DNA from: Syntrophaceae bacterium UBA4778
GTDB taxonomy: Bacteria > Desulfobacterota > Syntrophia > Syntrophales > UBA4778
Direction: 5' to 3'
Length of the DNA stretch: 20,546 nucleotides
Assembly: GCA_002403175.1 (NCBI GenBank)
Contig: DHHG01000084.1
Coordinates: 1 to 20,546 of the forward strand
This document shows, in pieces, positions 6,464-13,715 of the stretch. The notes below the pieces were generated by a model that was given only the letters and a program-made list of their open reading frames with translations, was not told the DNA's origin and searched no databases. The translations under genes were made by a program, and so were the position numbers. The stretch's first letter is position 1. Every line of letters starts with the position of its first letter.

Positions 6464-7639
6464 ATGGATTTTGATCTGAATGAAAATCAAAGAATGTATG
6501 TGGAGACCGTTCAGAAATTTGTACGGGGGCGGATTACGCCCAATATTTTGAAATTGGAAAAGGATCATGCTTTTCCTTGGGATATTATCGACAAGGCCTG
6601 GGAGCTTGGACTTTTGAACCTGAGTATCCCGGAATCGGTCAAAGGTTTCGAAATCGATCCTGTCTCCAGCGCTTTGATAATCAAAGAACTCTCTTACGGG
6701 GATACGGGAATTTCCACGTCCGCCATGTGCAATGATCTGGCCAATGTCGTTATTGCGCAGCATGGAAATGAAAGTCAAAAACAGGAATTCTTAGGTCCGT
6801 TTGTGGAGAAATCTTCTTTGGCTTCATTTTGCCTCACCGAGCCAGGGGCAGGTTCAGATAATTCCGCCATGACCTCCTGCATAACGAAGGTGGACGGAGG
6901 TTACATTCTGAATGGAGCTAAATGTTTCATTACGAATGCATCGTTTGCTTCACAGTTCACTGTTTTCTGTAAGGTAGGCAAACCGACCTCTAATTTCATG
7001 GCCTGCGTTATTGTGCCGGCGATCGGCGTAAAGAGGGAGGGCAACACCGAACTGGAAGCTAAAAATGGTGGAAAGATCATCATCGGCAATCCGGAGGAAA
7101 AGCTGGGGCAGAGATTATCCAATACGGCAACAGTTACGTTCGAAGATGTCGTCATCAAAGATGAGCAGATCATCGGTGATCGGCGCTTCGGCTTCAAATA
7201 TGTGATCGATGTTCTCGATTATGCCCGTCCTATGGTGGCCGCAATCGGCGTGGGACTCGCCAAACGCGCGCTGGATGTTACCCTGGAGTATACCAGGGAG
7301 CGGAAGCAGTTCGGGCAACGGATCTGCGATCTACCGGTTGCGCGAGAAATCCTGGTGAACATGTGGAAAAAGGTCGAATTGGCTGAACTGGCCCTGATCA
7401 AGGCGGCTGTAAAATGTCAGGAGCTGGCGCCCGACCGAGGCCTGTATGCATCGTTGGCGAAGAACACCGCTGCCGAAACGGCGCTTTACTGCGCCAATGA
7501 GGGGCTTCATCTGCATGGAGGCTACGGCTTCATGAACGAGTACGAAATTTCCAAACTCGTCAGGGATGCCCATATCATAGATATCTATGAGGGTGTGCGG
7601 GAAATTCAAAATATGATAATAGGCCGGGAACTGATTTAA
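6464..7639 (+). CDS. Acyl-CoA dehydrogenase family protein
   Basis: A 391-residue FAD enzyme of the acyl-CoA dehydrogenase fold. The family normally oxidises acyl thioesters to trans-2-enoyl thioesters. It shows the FAD/substrate signature LTEPGAGSDN, the RKQFG motif of the C-terminal domain and the catalytic base Glu376 in IYEGVREIQ, so it should be active. A segment of about 15 extra residues lies before the LGQRLSNT motif. Its gene sits between fabD and a KAS III-like gene in a fatty-acid-synthesis-type operon that has no FabI, FabK, FabL or FabV. It may therefore act on carrier-bound chains, either as the missing enoyl reductase (reverse direction) or to add or remove a double bond. An ordinary beta-oxidation role is less likely from context. 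An ATG at 6464 follows a purine-rich GGGGGGAG. Confidence 0.9.
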   Translation: MDFDLNENQRMYVETVQKFVRGRITPNILKLEKDHAFPWDIIDKAWELGLLNLSIPESVKGFEIDPVSSALIIKELSYGDTGISTSAMCNDLANVVIAQHGNESQKQEFLGPFVEKSSLASFCLTEPGAGSDNSAMTSCITKVDGGYILNGAKCFITNASFASQFTVFCKVGKPTSNFMACVIVPAIGVKREGNTELEAKNGGKIIIGNPEEKLGQRLSNTATVTFEDVVIKDEQIIGDRRFGFKYVIDVLDYARPMVAAIGVGLAKRALDVTLEYTRERKQFGQRICDLPVAREILVNMWKKVELAELALIKAAVKCQELAPDRGLYASLAKNTAAETALYCANEGLHLHGGYGFMNEYEISKLVRDAHIIDIYEGVREIQNMIIGRELI

Positions 7640-7759
7640 GTTTAATGTAGCTCTTTAACATTGCTTCAATTACTGCCCGCGATGAATCTCGGGATGGGCT
7701 TTGTTCTAAGACTTTGAATGACATAGCGAATTTCAATACCGTTTAAGGAGAAATAGAAC

Positions 7760-8752
7760 ATGCTTTATATCCATGGAATGGGCCATTTTTATCCGGAAAA
7801 TGTTATTACCAACCAATTTCTGGAAGATCTTGATATTGGCACCAATTCGGAGTGGATTTTGGACAGAGTCGGTATACAGAGTCGTAGGACCTGTATGTCT
7901 CTTGATTATATCAAGACCACCAAAAATCGTGACCCCCGGGCAGCATTGGAGGCATCTCTCTACGGCGATGCGCAAACCGGCGCTGCGGCAGCAAGAATGG
8001 CGCTGGATAGGGCGGGTTTGAAAGCGGAAGATATCGGGATGGTTATTTCCGGCAGCTCGGCTTCGGATTATGTATCTCCCGCCCAAGCCGCATTAATCGC
8101 GGCAGAACTGGGTATTGAGGTACCGTGTTTTGATCTGAATTCCGCCTGCACGACCTACGGGATGCAGATCGATTTTCTAAACAAAATGAAAGCCGATGCA
8201 CTGCCGCCCTTCGTGTTAATCGTCAATCCGGAGAACTTTACGCGGGTGCTGGATTACTCGAATCGCAGTGTGGCCGTTCTCTTCGGGGATGGAACCTCGG
8301 CATCTGTTATTTCTACGGTCAATCCGTCGCCTGTTGCCGTGATGACCAGTGAATCGGACTCGAAACCTTCCTCCTGGATGAAGGTGTTTGTGCCCCGGAT
8401 GGGTTTTTTTGAGCAGGACGGACATGCCGTTCAGGGCTTTGCGATCCGCAAATCGACGGATGGCCTGCGGAGCTTGCAATCGATATCAAAGGCAGGTCCG
8501 GAGCGGTTTATTTACATCGGACACCAAGCCAATCTGGGCATGCTTAAAACGGTTTGCGAGCGTTGCGAAATAGGGGAAAAGAATCACTGGTCCAATGTGG
8601 CCGAATATGGAAATACGGCCAGCGCCGGAGCCCCCGGGACCTTAAGCCTTCATTGGGATGAATTGAAAGCAGGATATGATATCGGAATCTCCATCGTCGG
8701 CGCAGGGCTGACGTGGGTTAATTTATTGATAAGCGTAGCTGAAGGAAAATAA
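7760..8752 (+). CDS. Beta-ketoacyl-ACP synthase III-like (FabH-type) starter condensing enzyme
   Basis: KAS III enzymes condense an acyl-CoA starter with malonyl-ACP to begin a chain. The 330-residue product has the thiolase fold and the full Cys-His-Asn triad: Cys130 in LNSACTTYG, His255 in YIGHQAN and Asn285 in YGNTASAGAP. The N-terminal WILDRVGIQSRR matches the conserved WI..R.GI..RR of the family. Divergence from housekeeping FabH over much of its length suggests an unusual starter, which the sequence does not reveal. AAGGAG lies 9 nt before the ATG. The gene follows the dehydrogenase after a 120-bp gap that holds a small imperfect hairpin (CCCG.../...CGGG around 7677-7694), and runs 7 nt from the dehydratase gene. 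Confidence 0.88.
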   Translation: MLYIHGMGHFYPENVITNQFLEDLDIGTNSEWILDRVGIQSRRTCMSLDYIKTTKNRDPRAALEASLYGDAQTGAAAARMALDRAGLKAEDIGMVISGSSASDYVSPAQAALIAAELGIEVPCFDLNSACTTYGMQIDFLNKMKADALPPFVLIVNPENFTRVLDYSNRSVAVLFGDGTSASVISTVNPSPVAVMTSESDSKPSSWMKVFVPRMGFFEQDGHAVQGFAIRKSTDGLRSLQSISKAGPERFIYIGHQANLGMLKTVCERCEIGEKNHWSNVAEYGNTASAGAPGTLSLHWDELKAGYDIGISIVGAGLTWVNLLISVAEGK

Positions 8753-8759
8753 GGATATT

Positions 8760-9350
8760 ATGAAATATTCAGAATTCAAAAGCAGAAATGAGTTTAATCA
8801 TGAAGAAATCCTGGCGTTCTGTTACGGCAATCTGGTATCAGATCCTCCGGAAAATTTTGATGCGCGCTTGCCGGCTCCCCCGTTTCTCATGGTGGATAAC
8901 ATTCTTTCCATTCAAAGCAAGGGACGGCAGGGGACGATCATCGCCGAACAGACCGTTCGTCTGGATGCTTGGTATTTCCAATGCCATATGCCGGGAGATC
9001 CGGTCCAGCCGGGATGCCTTGGTATCGATGCCATCTGGCAGCTGCTGGGGTTTTATTGTGTCTGGCGAGGATCATTGGGCTCGGGTCGGGCATTGGGTTG
9101 CGGAGAGGTCGCCTTCAACGGTCAGATTCGCCCTTATAATAAGAAGGTACGTTATGAAGTCGATGTGCGCCGCTTTTCGTCTTTAAAGGAATCGGGCGCC
9201 AGCGTCGTAATTGCGGATGGCCGTATTTTTGTGGACGGAGAGTTGATTGCGCTGGTTAATCAGGCACGGACAGGAGTTTTTAAAAATATCGCATACAGGG
9301 ATTATCCTAAGCGATCTAAGAATTCTGTTGGCGGGATCATAAGGGAATAA
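8760..9350 (+). CDS. fabA: FabA-type 3-hydroxyacyl-ACP dehydratase
   Basis: The 196-residue product aligns along its whole length with E. coli FabA, which dehydrates 3-hydroxydecanoyl-ACP and can isomerise trans-2 to cis-3 double bonds. The catalytic pair is present: His76 in CHMPGDPV and Asp90 in PGCLGIDAIWQL, followed by the typical GRALGCGEVAFNGQ. It is slightly longer than FabA (171) because of N- and C-terminal extensions. The gene lies 7 nt after the KAS III-like gene and 1 nt before the ketoreductase gene, so translation is probably coupled. FabA is usually paired with FabB to make unsaturated fatty acids anaerobically. Whether isomerase activity is retained cannot be seen. A second, FabZ-type dehydratase lies two genes on. 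Confidence 0.9.
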   Translation: MKYSEFKSRNEFNHEEILAFCYGNLVSDPPENFDARLPAPPFLMVDNILSIQSKGRQGTIIAEQTVRLDAWYFQCHMPGDPVQPGCLGIDAIWQLLGFYCVWRGSLGSGRALGCGEVAFNGQIRPYNKKVRYEVDVRRFSSLKESGASVVIADGRIFVDGELIALVNQARTGVFKNIAYRDYPKRSKNSVGGIIRE

Positions 9351-9351
9351 A

Positions 9352-10080
9352 ATGGAAGAGAAGCGTGTAGCGATTGTAACCGGAGGAGGGACCGGAATCG
9401 GAGAAGCCTGTTGCCGGGCCTTTGCGAAAGCGGGGTTCCGAGTTGGCATTCAGTACAGGAGCAGCGAAGATAAAGCCAAAAAGCTGCTGTCCGAAATCGG
9501 AGACGGTTTTCTCCTGAAAGCGGATATTACCGAAATCGACCAGGTTGAAGCCATGGTGGCTGCCATCAAAGAAAATGCAGGGAGGGCAGATGTCCTGGTA
9601 AACAATGCGGGAGTTTCCATCAACGCCGATATCAACAGCATGAGAATGGAGCAGTTTGATGCCCAGCGAGCCCTGACCCGCGGGACATGGTATCTGACGA
9701 AAAGAATCATTCGCCTTTTCATGCTTCGCAAAAATTATGGAAGGATTATTAATATTTCGAGTGTAGTAGGTCATACCGGCAATGCCGGACAGATTGTATA
9801 TACAATGGAAAAAGCGGCGCTGGATGCCTTTTCCAGATCGTTATCCAAAGAGCTTGCAGGGCGCGATATACTAATCAATTCGGTGGCCCCCGGATTTATC
9901 GAAACATCGATGACGGATGAACTGCCGGAGGAAATTAAACAGAAAATACTCTCAAATATCACCATTGGTCGCATGGGGCGGCCCGAAGAGGTGGCCGAGG
10001 TGGTCGCGTTTCTGGCCACAGGCGGCTCTTACATTACAGGGAGTGTGATTCATGTCAATGGAGGGCTTTATGGAGGCTGA
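9352..10080 (+). CDS. fabG: SDR-family 3-oxoacyl-ACP reductase (FabG-like)
   Basis: A 242-residue classical short-chain dehydrogenase that would reduce the 3-oxoacyl chain to 3-hydroxyacyl using NAD(P)H. It has the cofactor motif TGGGTGIG (residues 10-17), NNAG in strand 4, Ser in NISSVVG and the YTMEK form of the catalytic YxxxK, ending with ITGSVIHVNGG as in FabG. The Asn of the N-S-Y-K tetrad, expected in the NLTGVF-type helix, is not found: the aligned stretch reads ALTRGTWYLTK. This may change proton relay or substrate range. The start at 9352 follows AAGGGA and is 1 nt from the preceding stop. The gene overlaps the next one by 29 nt or, if the later ATG is used, 11 nt. Confidence 0.9.
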   Translation: MEEKRVAIVTGGGTGIGEACCRAFAKAGFRVGIQYRSSEDKAKKLLSEIGDGFLLKADITEIDQVEAMVAAIKENAGRADVLVNNAGVSINADINSMRMEQFDAQRALTRGTWYLTKRIIRLFMLRKNYGRIINISSVVGHTGNAGQIVYTMEKAALDAFSRSLSKELAGRDILINSVAPGFIETSMTDELPEEIKQKILSNITIGRMGRPEEVAEVVAFLATGGSYITGSVIHVNGGLYGG

Positions 10081-10582
10081 TGCGGGGACCAGAGAGCTGG
10101 TCCTCAGTGCTATTCCCCAGAAGTATCCGTTCCGCTTTATTGATGAAATCCTGGAATTGGATGAAATGCGTATAAAAGGCGCCTATCGCTTTCGTGAAGA
10201 CGAGTATTTTTACAAAGGCCATTTTCCCGAAAGACCGATTACGCCCGGCGTCATTCTTATCGAGACAATGGCTCAGGCGGGAATCGTTGCCTTGGGTATA
10301 TACATCCTTATGAAAGAGATGAAACTTGGCTTTGAGCAGATAAAGGACATCATCACTCTTTTCAGCTATGCGGAAGGGGTCGAATTTCTCTATCCTGTTT
10401 TTCCGGGTGAAAGGGTGATCATTCATGGAGAGAAGATGTATTTTCGAAAAGGACGCATGAAAGCCAAAGTTTCCATAACTCATGAGGATGGTCGATTGGT
10501 CTGTAGCGGCATTTTGGCGGGTATGGAGCAATTCTATTCAAACGGAAAACAGGCCGATTTATCGGTCCGTGAATCAATCTAA
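10052..10582 (+). CDS. fabZ: FabZ-type 3-hydroxyacyl-ACP dehydratase
   Basis: A 176-residue hotdog-fold dehydratase. The N-terminal IPQKYPFRFIDEI corresponds to the IPHRYPFLLVD of FabZ, and the catalytic His57 in YKGHFPERPITPGV and Glu71 in IETMAQAG are present. It removes water from 3-hydroxyacyl-ACP to give trans-2-enoyl-ACP. Compared with FabZ (about 150 residues) it has a longer C-terminal tail. Two starts are credible: ATG at 10052 with AGGGAG 8 nt upstream, and ATG at 10070 with GGAGGG 4 nt upstream. Both overlap the reductase gene, so coupling is likely. Together with the FabA-type enzyme it gives the operon two dehydratases, perhaps for different chain lengths or for retaining double bonds. 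Confidence 0.88.
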   Translation: MSMEGFMEADAGTRELVLSAIPQKYPFRFIDEILELDEMRIKGAYRFREDEYFYKGHFPERPITPGVILIETMAQAGIVALGIYILMKEMKLGFEQIKDIITLFSYAEGVEFLYPVFPGERVIIHGEKMYFRKGRMKAKVSITHEDGRLVCSGILAGMEQFYSNGKQADLSVRESI

Positions 10583-10611
10583 ACTTTCCTTTGTATAGGA
10601 GGTCTTTGGAA

Positions 10612-11880
10612 GTGAAAAATAGAGTCGTTGTAACCGGTATGGGTATTATAGCACCCAACGCCAATGGTCTGCAGCAATTTGAGGAAGCTCTTCGGGAAGG
10701 AAGATCGGGGATACGCTTCATTCCCAAACTTCAGGAGCTGAACTTTGCCTGCCAGATCGGAGGGGTGCCACAGGATTTTCAGGCGATACGGGACAGTTAT
10801 TTCAATCCGGAAGAGATCATGTCCATGAACGAAAACATAGGATATGCATCCGTAGCCGCGGTAGATGCCTGGAAAGATGCCGGACTGAAAATCCCGGAAG
10901 GGGATGAGGTGGATTGGGGCAGCGGAGTTATTGTCGGCTGCGGTATTGGCGGAATGGATACGATCGCTGAGACTATCGTTCCCCTGGTCAACCAGGGGAA
11001 GGTTCGCCGGTTGGGAAGCAGGGTTGTCGAGCAAGTCATGAACAGCGGGACAAGCGCCCGGATCTCAGGCTTGCTGGCGCTCGGCAACAAAGTCAGCTCC
11101 AACTCATCCGCGTGCAGTACCGGAACGGAAGCTATTGTAGACGCAATGCTGCGTATCCGAATGGGGCTGGCCAAACGTATTCTGGCCGGTGGAGCCGAAG
11201 GGTCATCTCCCTATATCTGGGCGGGATTCGACGCGATGAAGGTGATTGCCAGAAAATACAATGATCAACCCCAGATGGGATCGCGTCCGATGAGCGCGAG
11301 CGCAAACGGTTTTGTTCCCGGTTCCGGATGTGGAGTTCTTGTCTTGGAAGAACTGGAGAGTGCTCTCAAACGTGGAGCGAGGATTTATGCGGAAATCTTG
11401 GGGGGAACTGTGAACTGCGGCGGTCATCGCAACGGAGGCTCAATCACTGCGCCGAATCCTGAAGGGGTTAAGCGCTGCGTACAGACGGCTGTGGCGGATG
11501 CGGGCATTCATGCCGACGAAGTGGACGCTATCAATGGGCATCTCACAGCGACCTTTGCCGATCCTATGGAGATCAAAAACTGGTCCATCGCACTCGAAAG
11601 GGGACCAGAGCGATTCCCGTTTGTGAATTCGACCAAATCGCTGATCGGCCATTGTCTTGGCGCTGCGGGAGCCCTCGAAAGCATCGCGGCGGTTCTGCAG
11701 TTGCACAAGGGATTTCTACATCCCTCTGTCAACTGTGAAGATGTCCATCCGGATATTGAGGCATATAGCGATAAAATCCCACGAACTTGCATGAAAATGC
11801 CGGATATGAAAGTAATGGCCAAAGCCAGCTTCGGCTTTGGTGACGTGAACAGCTGCTTAATATTTAAAAAATGGGAGTAA
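10612..11880 (+). CDS. Beta-ketoacyl-ACP synthase (KAS I/II-like elongating enzyme)
   Basis: A 422-residue decarboxylating condensing enzyme that extends carrier-bound chains by two carbons. The Cys-His-His triad and Lys are intact: Cys168 in SSACSTGTEA, His310 in INGHLTAT, Lys342 and His347 in STKSLIGHCLGAAG. Two segments differ from FabB/FabF: the usual HGTST is HLTAT, and the RPFDxxRDGFVxGEGAG motif is RPMSASANGFVPGSGCG. It therefore looks like a separate subfamily rather than the housekeeping enzyme. I chose the GTG at 10612 because AGGAGGT lies 8 nt upstream and the protein then begins MKNRVVVTGMG; an ATG at 10591 would precede that site. A lone condensing subunit without a chain-length-factor partner fits fatty-acid-like rather than aromatic polyketide chemistry. 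Confidence 0.9.
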   Translation: MKNRVVVTGMGIIAPNANGLQQFEEALREGRSGIRFIPKLQELNFACQIGGVPQDFQAIRDSYFNPEEIMSMNENIGYASVAAVDAWKDAGLKIPEGDEVDWGSGVIVGCGIGGMDTIAETIVPLVNQGKVRRLGSRVVEQVMNSGTSARISGLLALGNKVSSNSSACSTGTEAIVDAMLRIRMGLAKRILAGGAEGSSPYIWAGFDAMKVIARKYNDQPQMGSRPMSASANGFVPGSGCGVLVLEELESALKRGARIYAEILGGTVNCGGHRNGGSITAPNPEGVKRCVQTAVADAGIHADEVDAINGHLTATFADPMEIKNWSIALERGPERFPFVNSTKSLIGHCLGAAGALESIAAVLQLHKGFLHPSVNCEDVHPDIEAYSDKIPRTCMKMPDMKVMAKASFGFGDVNSCLIFKKWE

Positions 11881-12024
11881 GGCTATTCGAAAAGATCAGC
11901 CGCTAATCTCATTCACTCAGGAAAGAGTGATATTGGATTTCCGGGTATCTTGCGCAAACGATGAATTTCCCCCGGTTGCCGGGAGGACTTGAAATTTTAA
12001 TTAGAAAAAGAAGGAGAGAATAAA

Positions 12025-12273
12025 ATGGAAGAATCAAAAATTTTCGAAGAAATGTTGAACATACTGAAACCCTATACGAAAGATCCGTCTTTATTGGAAA
12101 AGGCGACCAAAGAAACCCACATTCTTAACGATCTTAAGGTCAATTCCGCAAGATTGGTCGATGTGATCATCAAATGCGAAGATGTTTTCGGGCTGACCAT
12201 CGATGACGATGAAGCCGATAAAATCGGTACGATCGGAGATGCGGTTTCTCTGATTAAGCAAAAGTTGGGGTAA
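12025..12273 (+). CDS. Dedicated acyl carrier protein
   Basis: An 82-residue acidic four-helix carrier protein that holds the growing chain on a 4'-phosphopantetheine arm. The attachment residue is most likely Ser41 in LKVNSARLVDVI. The familiar DSL is NSA here, so the Asp before the Ser and the Leu after it are both replaced. This could make it dependent on the PPTase encoded two genes downstream. The C-terminal half (IDDDEADKIGTIGDAV) matches normal ACP helix III. A good ribosome site (AAGGAGAG) lies just upstream. A 144-bp leader separates it from the synthase gene and carries two small hairpins (TCACTC/GAGTGA at 11913-11930 and CCCGG/CCGGG at 11971-11983), perhaps allowing separate, higher expression. 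Confidence 0.9.
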   Translation: MEESKIFEEMLNILKPYTKDPSLLEKATKETHILNDLKVNSARLVDVIIKCEDVFGLTIDDDEADKIGTIGDAVSLIKQKLG

Positions 12274-12280
12274 GCTTACC

Positions 12281-13108
12281 ATGGGGAAGATGGCGAAAGA
12301 TCTTTTGCGACTTCAGACCTGGCTGGTTCGTCTGATGCTCCCTTTTACCGTTACGCTTTATTTCCTTATCATCCGGGCGGCTGGTTACCGGGTCCGGGAT
12401 ATTGAAAGGATTCGGCGGGAGTGCCTTGAGCAGTTCAGCAGGCATCGCGGTCCATGGGTTGTCTGTGCCAATCATCTGACGTTGATCGATTCCATGATTT
12501 TGGTCTATGGAATGCTGTCTTTCACTAGCCATTTTACAAATTACAGGAATGTTCCCTGGAATCTGCCCGAGCAGGACAACTTTCATAAAAAGAATTTTCT
12601 CATTGCCGTCCTTTGCTATATTGCAAAGTGCATCCCGATCAACCGCGGCGGGGATCGTGATGAGATGAAGAAGACGCTGGATAAATGCAATTATGTCTTA
12701 AGCAAAGGACAGAGTCTGATGATTTTTCCTGAAGGGGGAAGATCTCGGACGGGAAGGGTCGATACGGAAGGATTTTCGTACGGAGTCGGCCGGTTTGTAA
12801 AGGATCATCCGGATTGCAAGGTGATGTGTTTATATTTAAGAGGCGATCACCAGGTGACTTACGGGAACTTCCCTCAGATCGGAGAGCATTTTTCCATGAT
12901 GATGGAGGTGCTTGAACCCGGACCATCGGATTATAGCGGGATGCGGGCGCAACGGTTTTATGCCGAGCAGATTATTCAAAAACTGGCCCGCATGGAGGAG
13001 AATTATTTTGCCATACATCGGGAACGACGTCGTCAACTTGAGCGATTCGCAAGCCCGTGCAAAGAGCGGGAATATTCGGTTTCTCAACCGGGTCTTTACC
13101 CAAAATGA
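12281..13108 (+). CDS. PlsC-like lysophospholipid/glycerol acyltransferase family protein
   Basis: A 275-residue membrane-associated acyltransferase of the PlsC/LPLAT superfamily that would move an acyl chain from ACP or CoA to an alcohol acceptor. A hydrophobic segment at residues 15-33 could anchor it in the inner membrane. The catalytic HX4D is His65-Leu-Thr-Leu-Ile-Asp70 (NHLTLIDS), and the acceptor-phosphate motif is FPEGGRSRTG at 149-158. The acceptor cannot be deduced; lysophosphatidate is the classic one. The gene begins 7 nt after the carrier protein gene, and its last 101 bp overlap the phosphopantetheinyl transferase gene in another frame. In this cluster it is a good candidate for the release or transfer step that places the product in a lipid. 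Confidence 0.88.
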   Translation: MGKMAKDLLRLQTWLVRLMLPFTVTLYFLIIRAAGYRVRDIERIRRECLEQFSRHRGPWVVCANHLTLIDSMILVYGMLSFTSHFTNYRNVPWNLPEQDNFHKKNFLIAVLCYIAKCIPINRGGDRDEMKKTLDKCNYVLSKGQSLMIFPEGGRSRTGRVDTEGFSYGVGRFVKDHPDCKVMCLYLRGDHQVTYGNFPQIGEHFSMMMEVLEPGPSDYSGMRAQRFYAEQIIQKLARMEENYFAIHRERRRQLERFASPCKEREYSVSQPGLYPK

Positions 13109-13715
13109 ACAGGACCTGATTTGCCGTTCCATCGATCCGGATCTTGCCGTCTGGTCTTTATGGGCGGCTAAGGAATCGGCTTATAAAGCCATCAGCAAAA
13201 AGAGGATTGGAATCACCTCTTCGCCGCGAAAATACGAAATCAAGCTGGATTCCAGTCCACGACATGGTTTTTTAACCGGTGCAGCGATCACCCCCGCTGA
13301 ACCGGTTTTTTTTAATTTGTTTTCCGGAACCGATTTTGTTCATTGCGTTGCAGCCGAATCTCGTACAACGCTGAATTTAATTCTTTGGGGAATGGAGCGC
13401 TCCGATACCGGATGTTATCAACGTGGAGCTTTCCACGGATTTCAGGATGAGTCCGCAACGGCACGCATGGCGGCTGTAAGCGCGATTGCGGCTTATCTGG
13501 GAGTCAAACCCGAAGACGTGAATATTCGACGGGATCGGCATTCGGGGAGCCTGTGCCCTCCAGTGGCCTACTTAAAAGGAGAAAGGATTAAGGGCGATTT
13601 GAGCCTGAGTCATGATCTTCCCTTTATCGCATATGCCTTTATGCCCGAGATTGGAATTGTACCTGCTGGGGGCGGGAATAATCATCCGAGTTTGGCGCGT
13701 TTAGGATTTCAATGA
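13008..13715 (+). CDS. 4'-phosphopantetheinyl transferase
   Basis: Converts the apo carrier protein to its active form using coenzyme A. The 235-residue product shows the first Mg/CoA motif GNDVV with Asp7 and the second motif LWAAKESAYKAISK with Glu56 and Lys60. A C-terminal half resembles the Sfp/EntD-type end (LSLSHDLPFIAYAF). I set the start at the TTG at 13008: GGAGGAG lies 7 nt upstream and the product then begins MPYIGNDVV, as family members do. An ATG at 12912 would add 32 unrelated residues read from the acyltransferase gene. The start lies 101 bp inside that gene, so translation is probably coupled. The 3' end overlaps the convergent RNase D-like gene by 77 bp. It probably serves the operon's own carrier protein. 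Confidence 0.9.
   Translation: MPYIGNDVVNLSDSQARAKSGNIRFLNRVFTQNEQDLICRSIDPDLAVWSLWAAKESAYKAISKKRIGITSSPRKYEIKLDSSPRHGFLTGAAITPAEPVFFNLFSGTDFVHCVAAESRTTLNLILWGMERSDTGCYQRGAFHGFQDESATARMAAVSAIAAYLGVKPEDVNIRRDRHSGSLCPPVAYLKGERIKGDLSLSHDLPFIAYAFMPEIGIVPAGGGNNHPSLARLGFQ

Noticed and set aside
5429..13715. Calling the operon an aryl polyene, ladderane or PUFA synthase cluster
   Set aside because: No ammonia lyase or aromatic starter gene, chain-length-factor partner, radical SAM, phytoene-desaturase-like or multidomain PUFA synthase gene is present, so the product class is left open.
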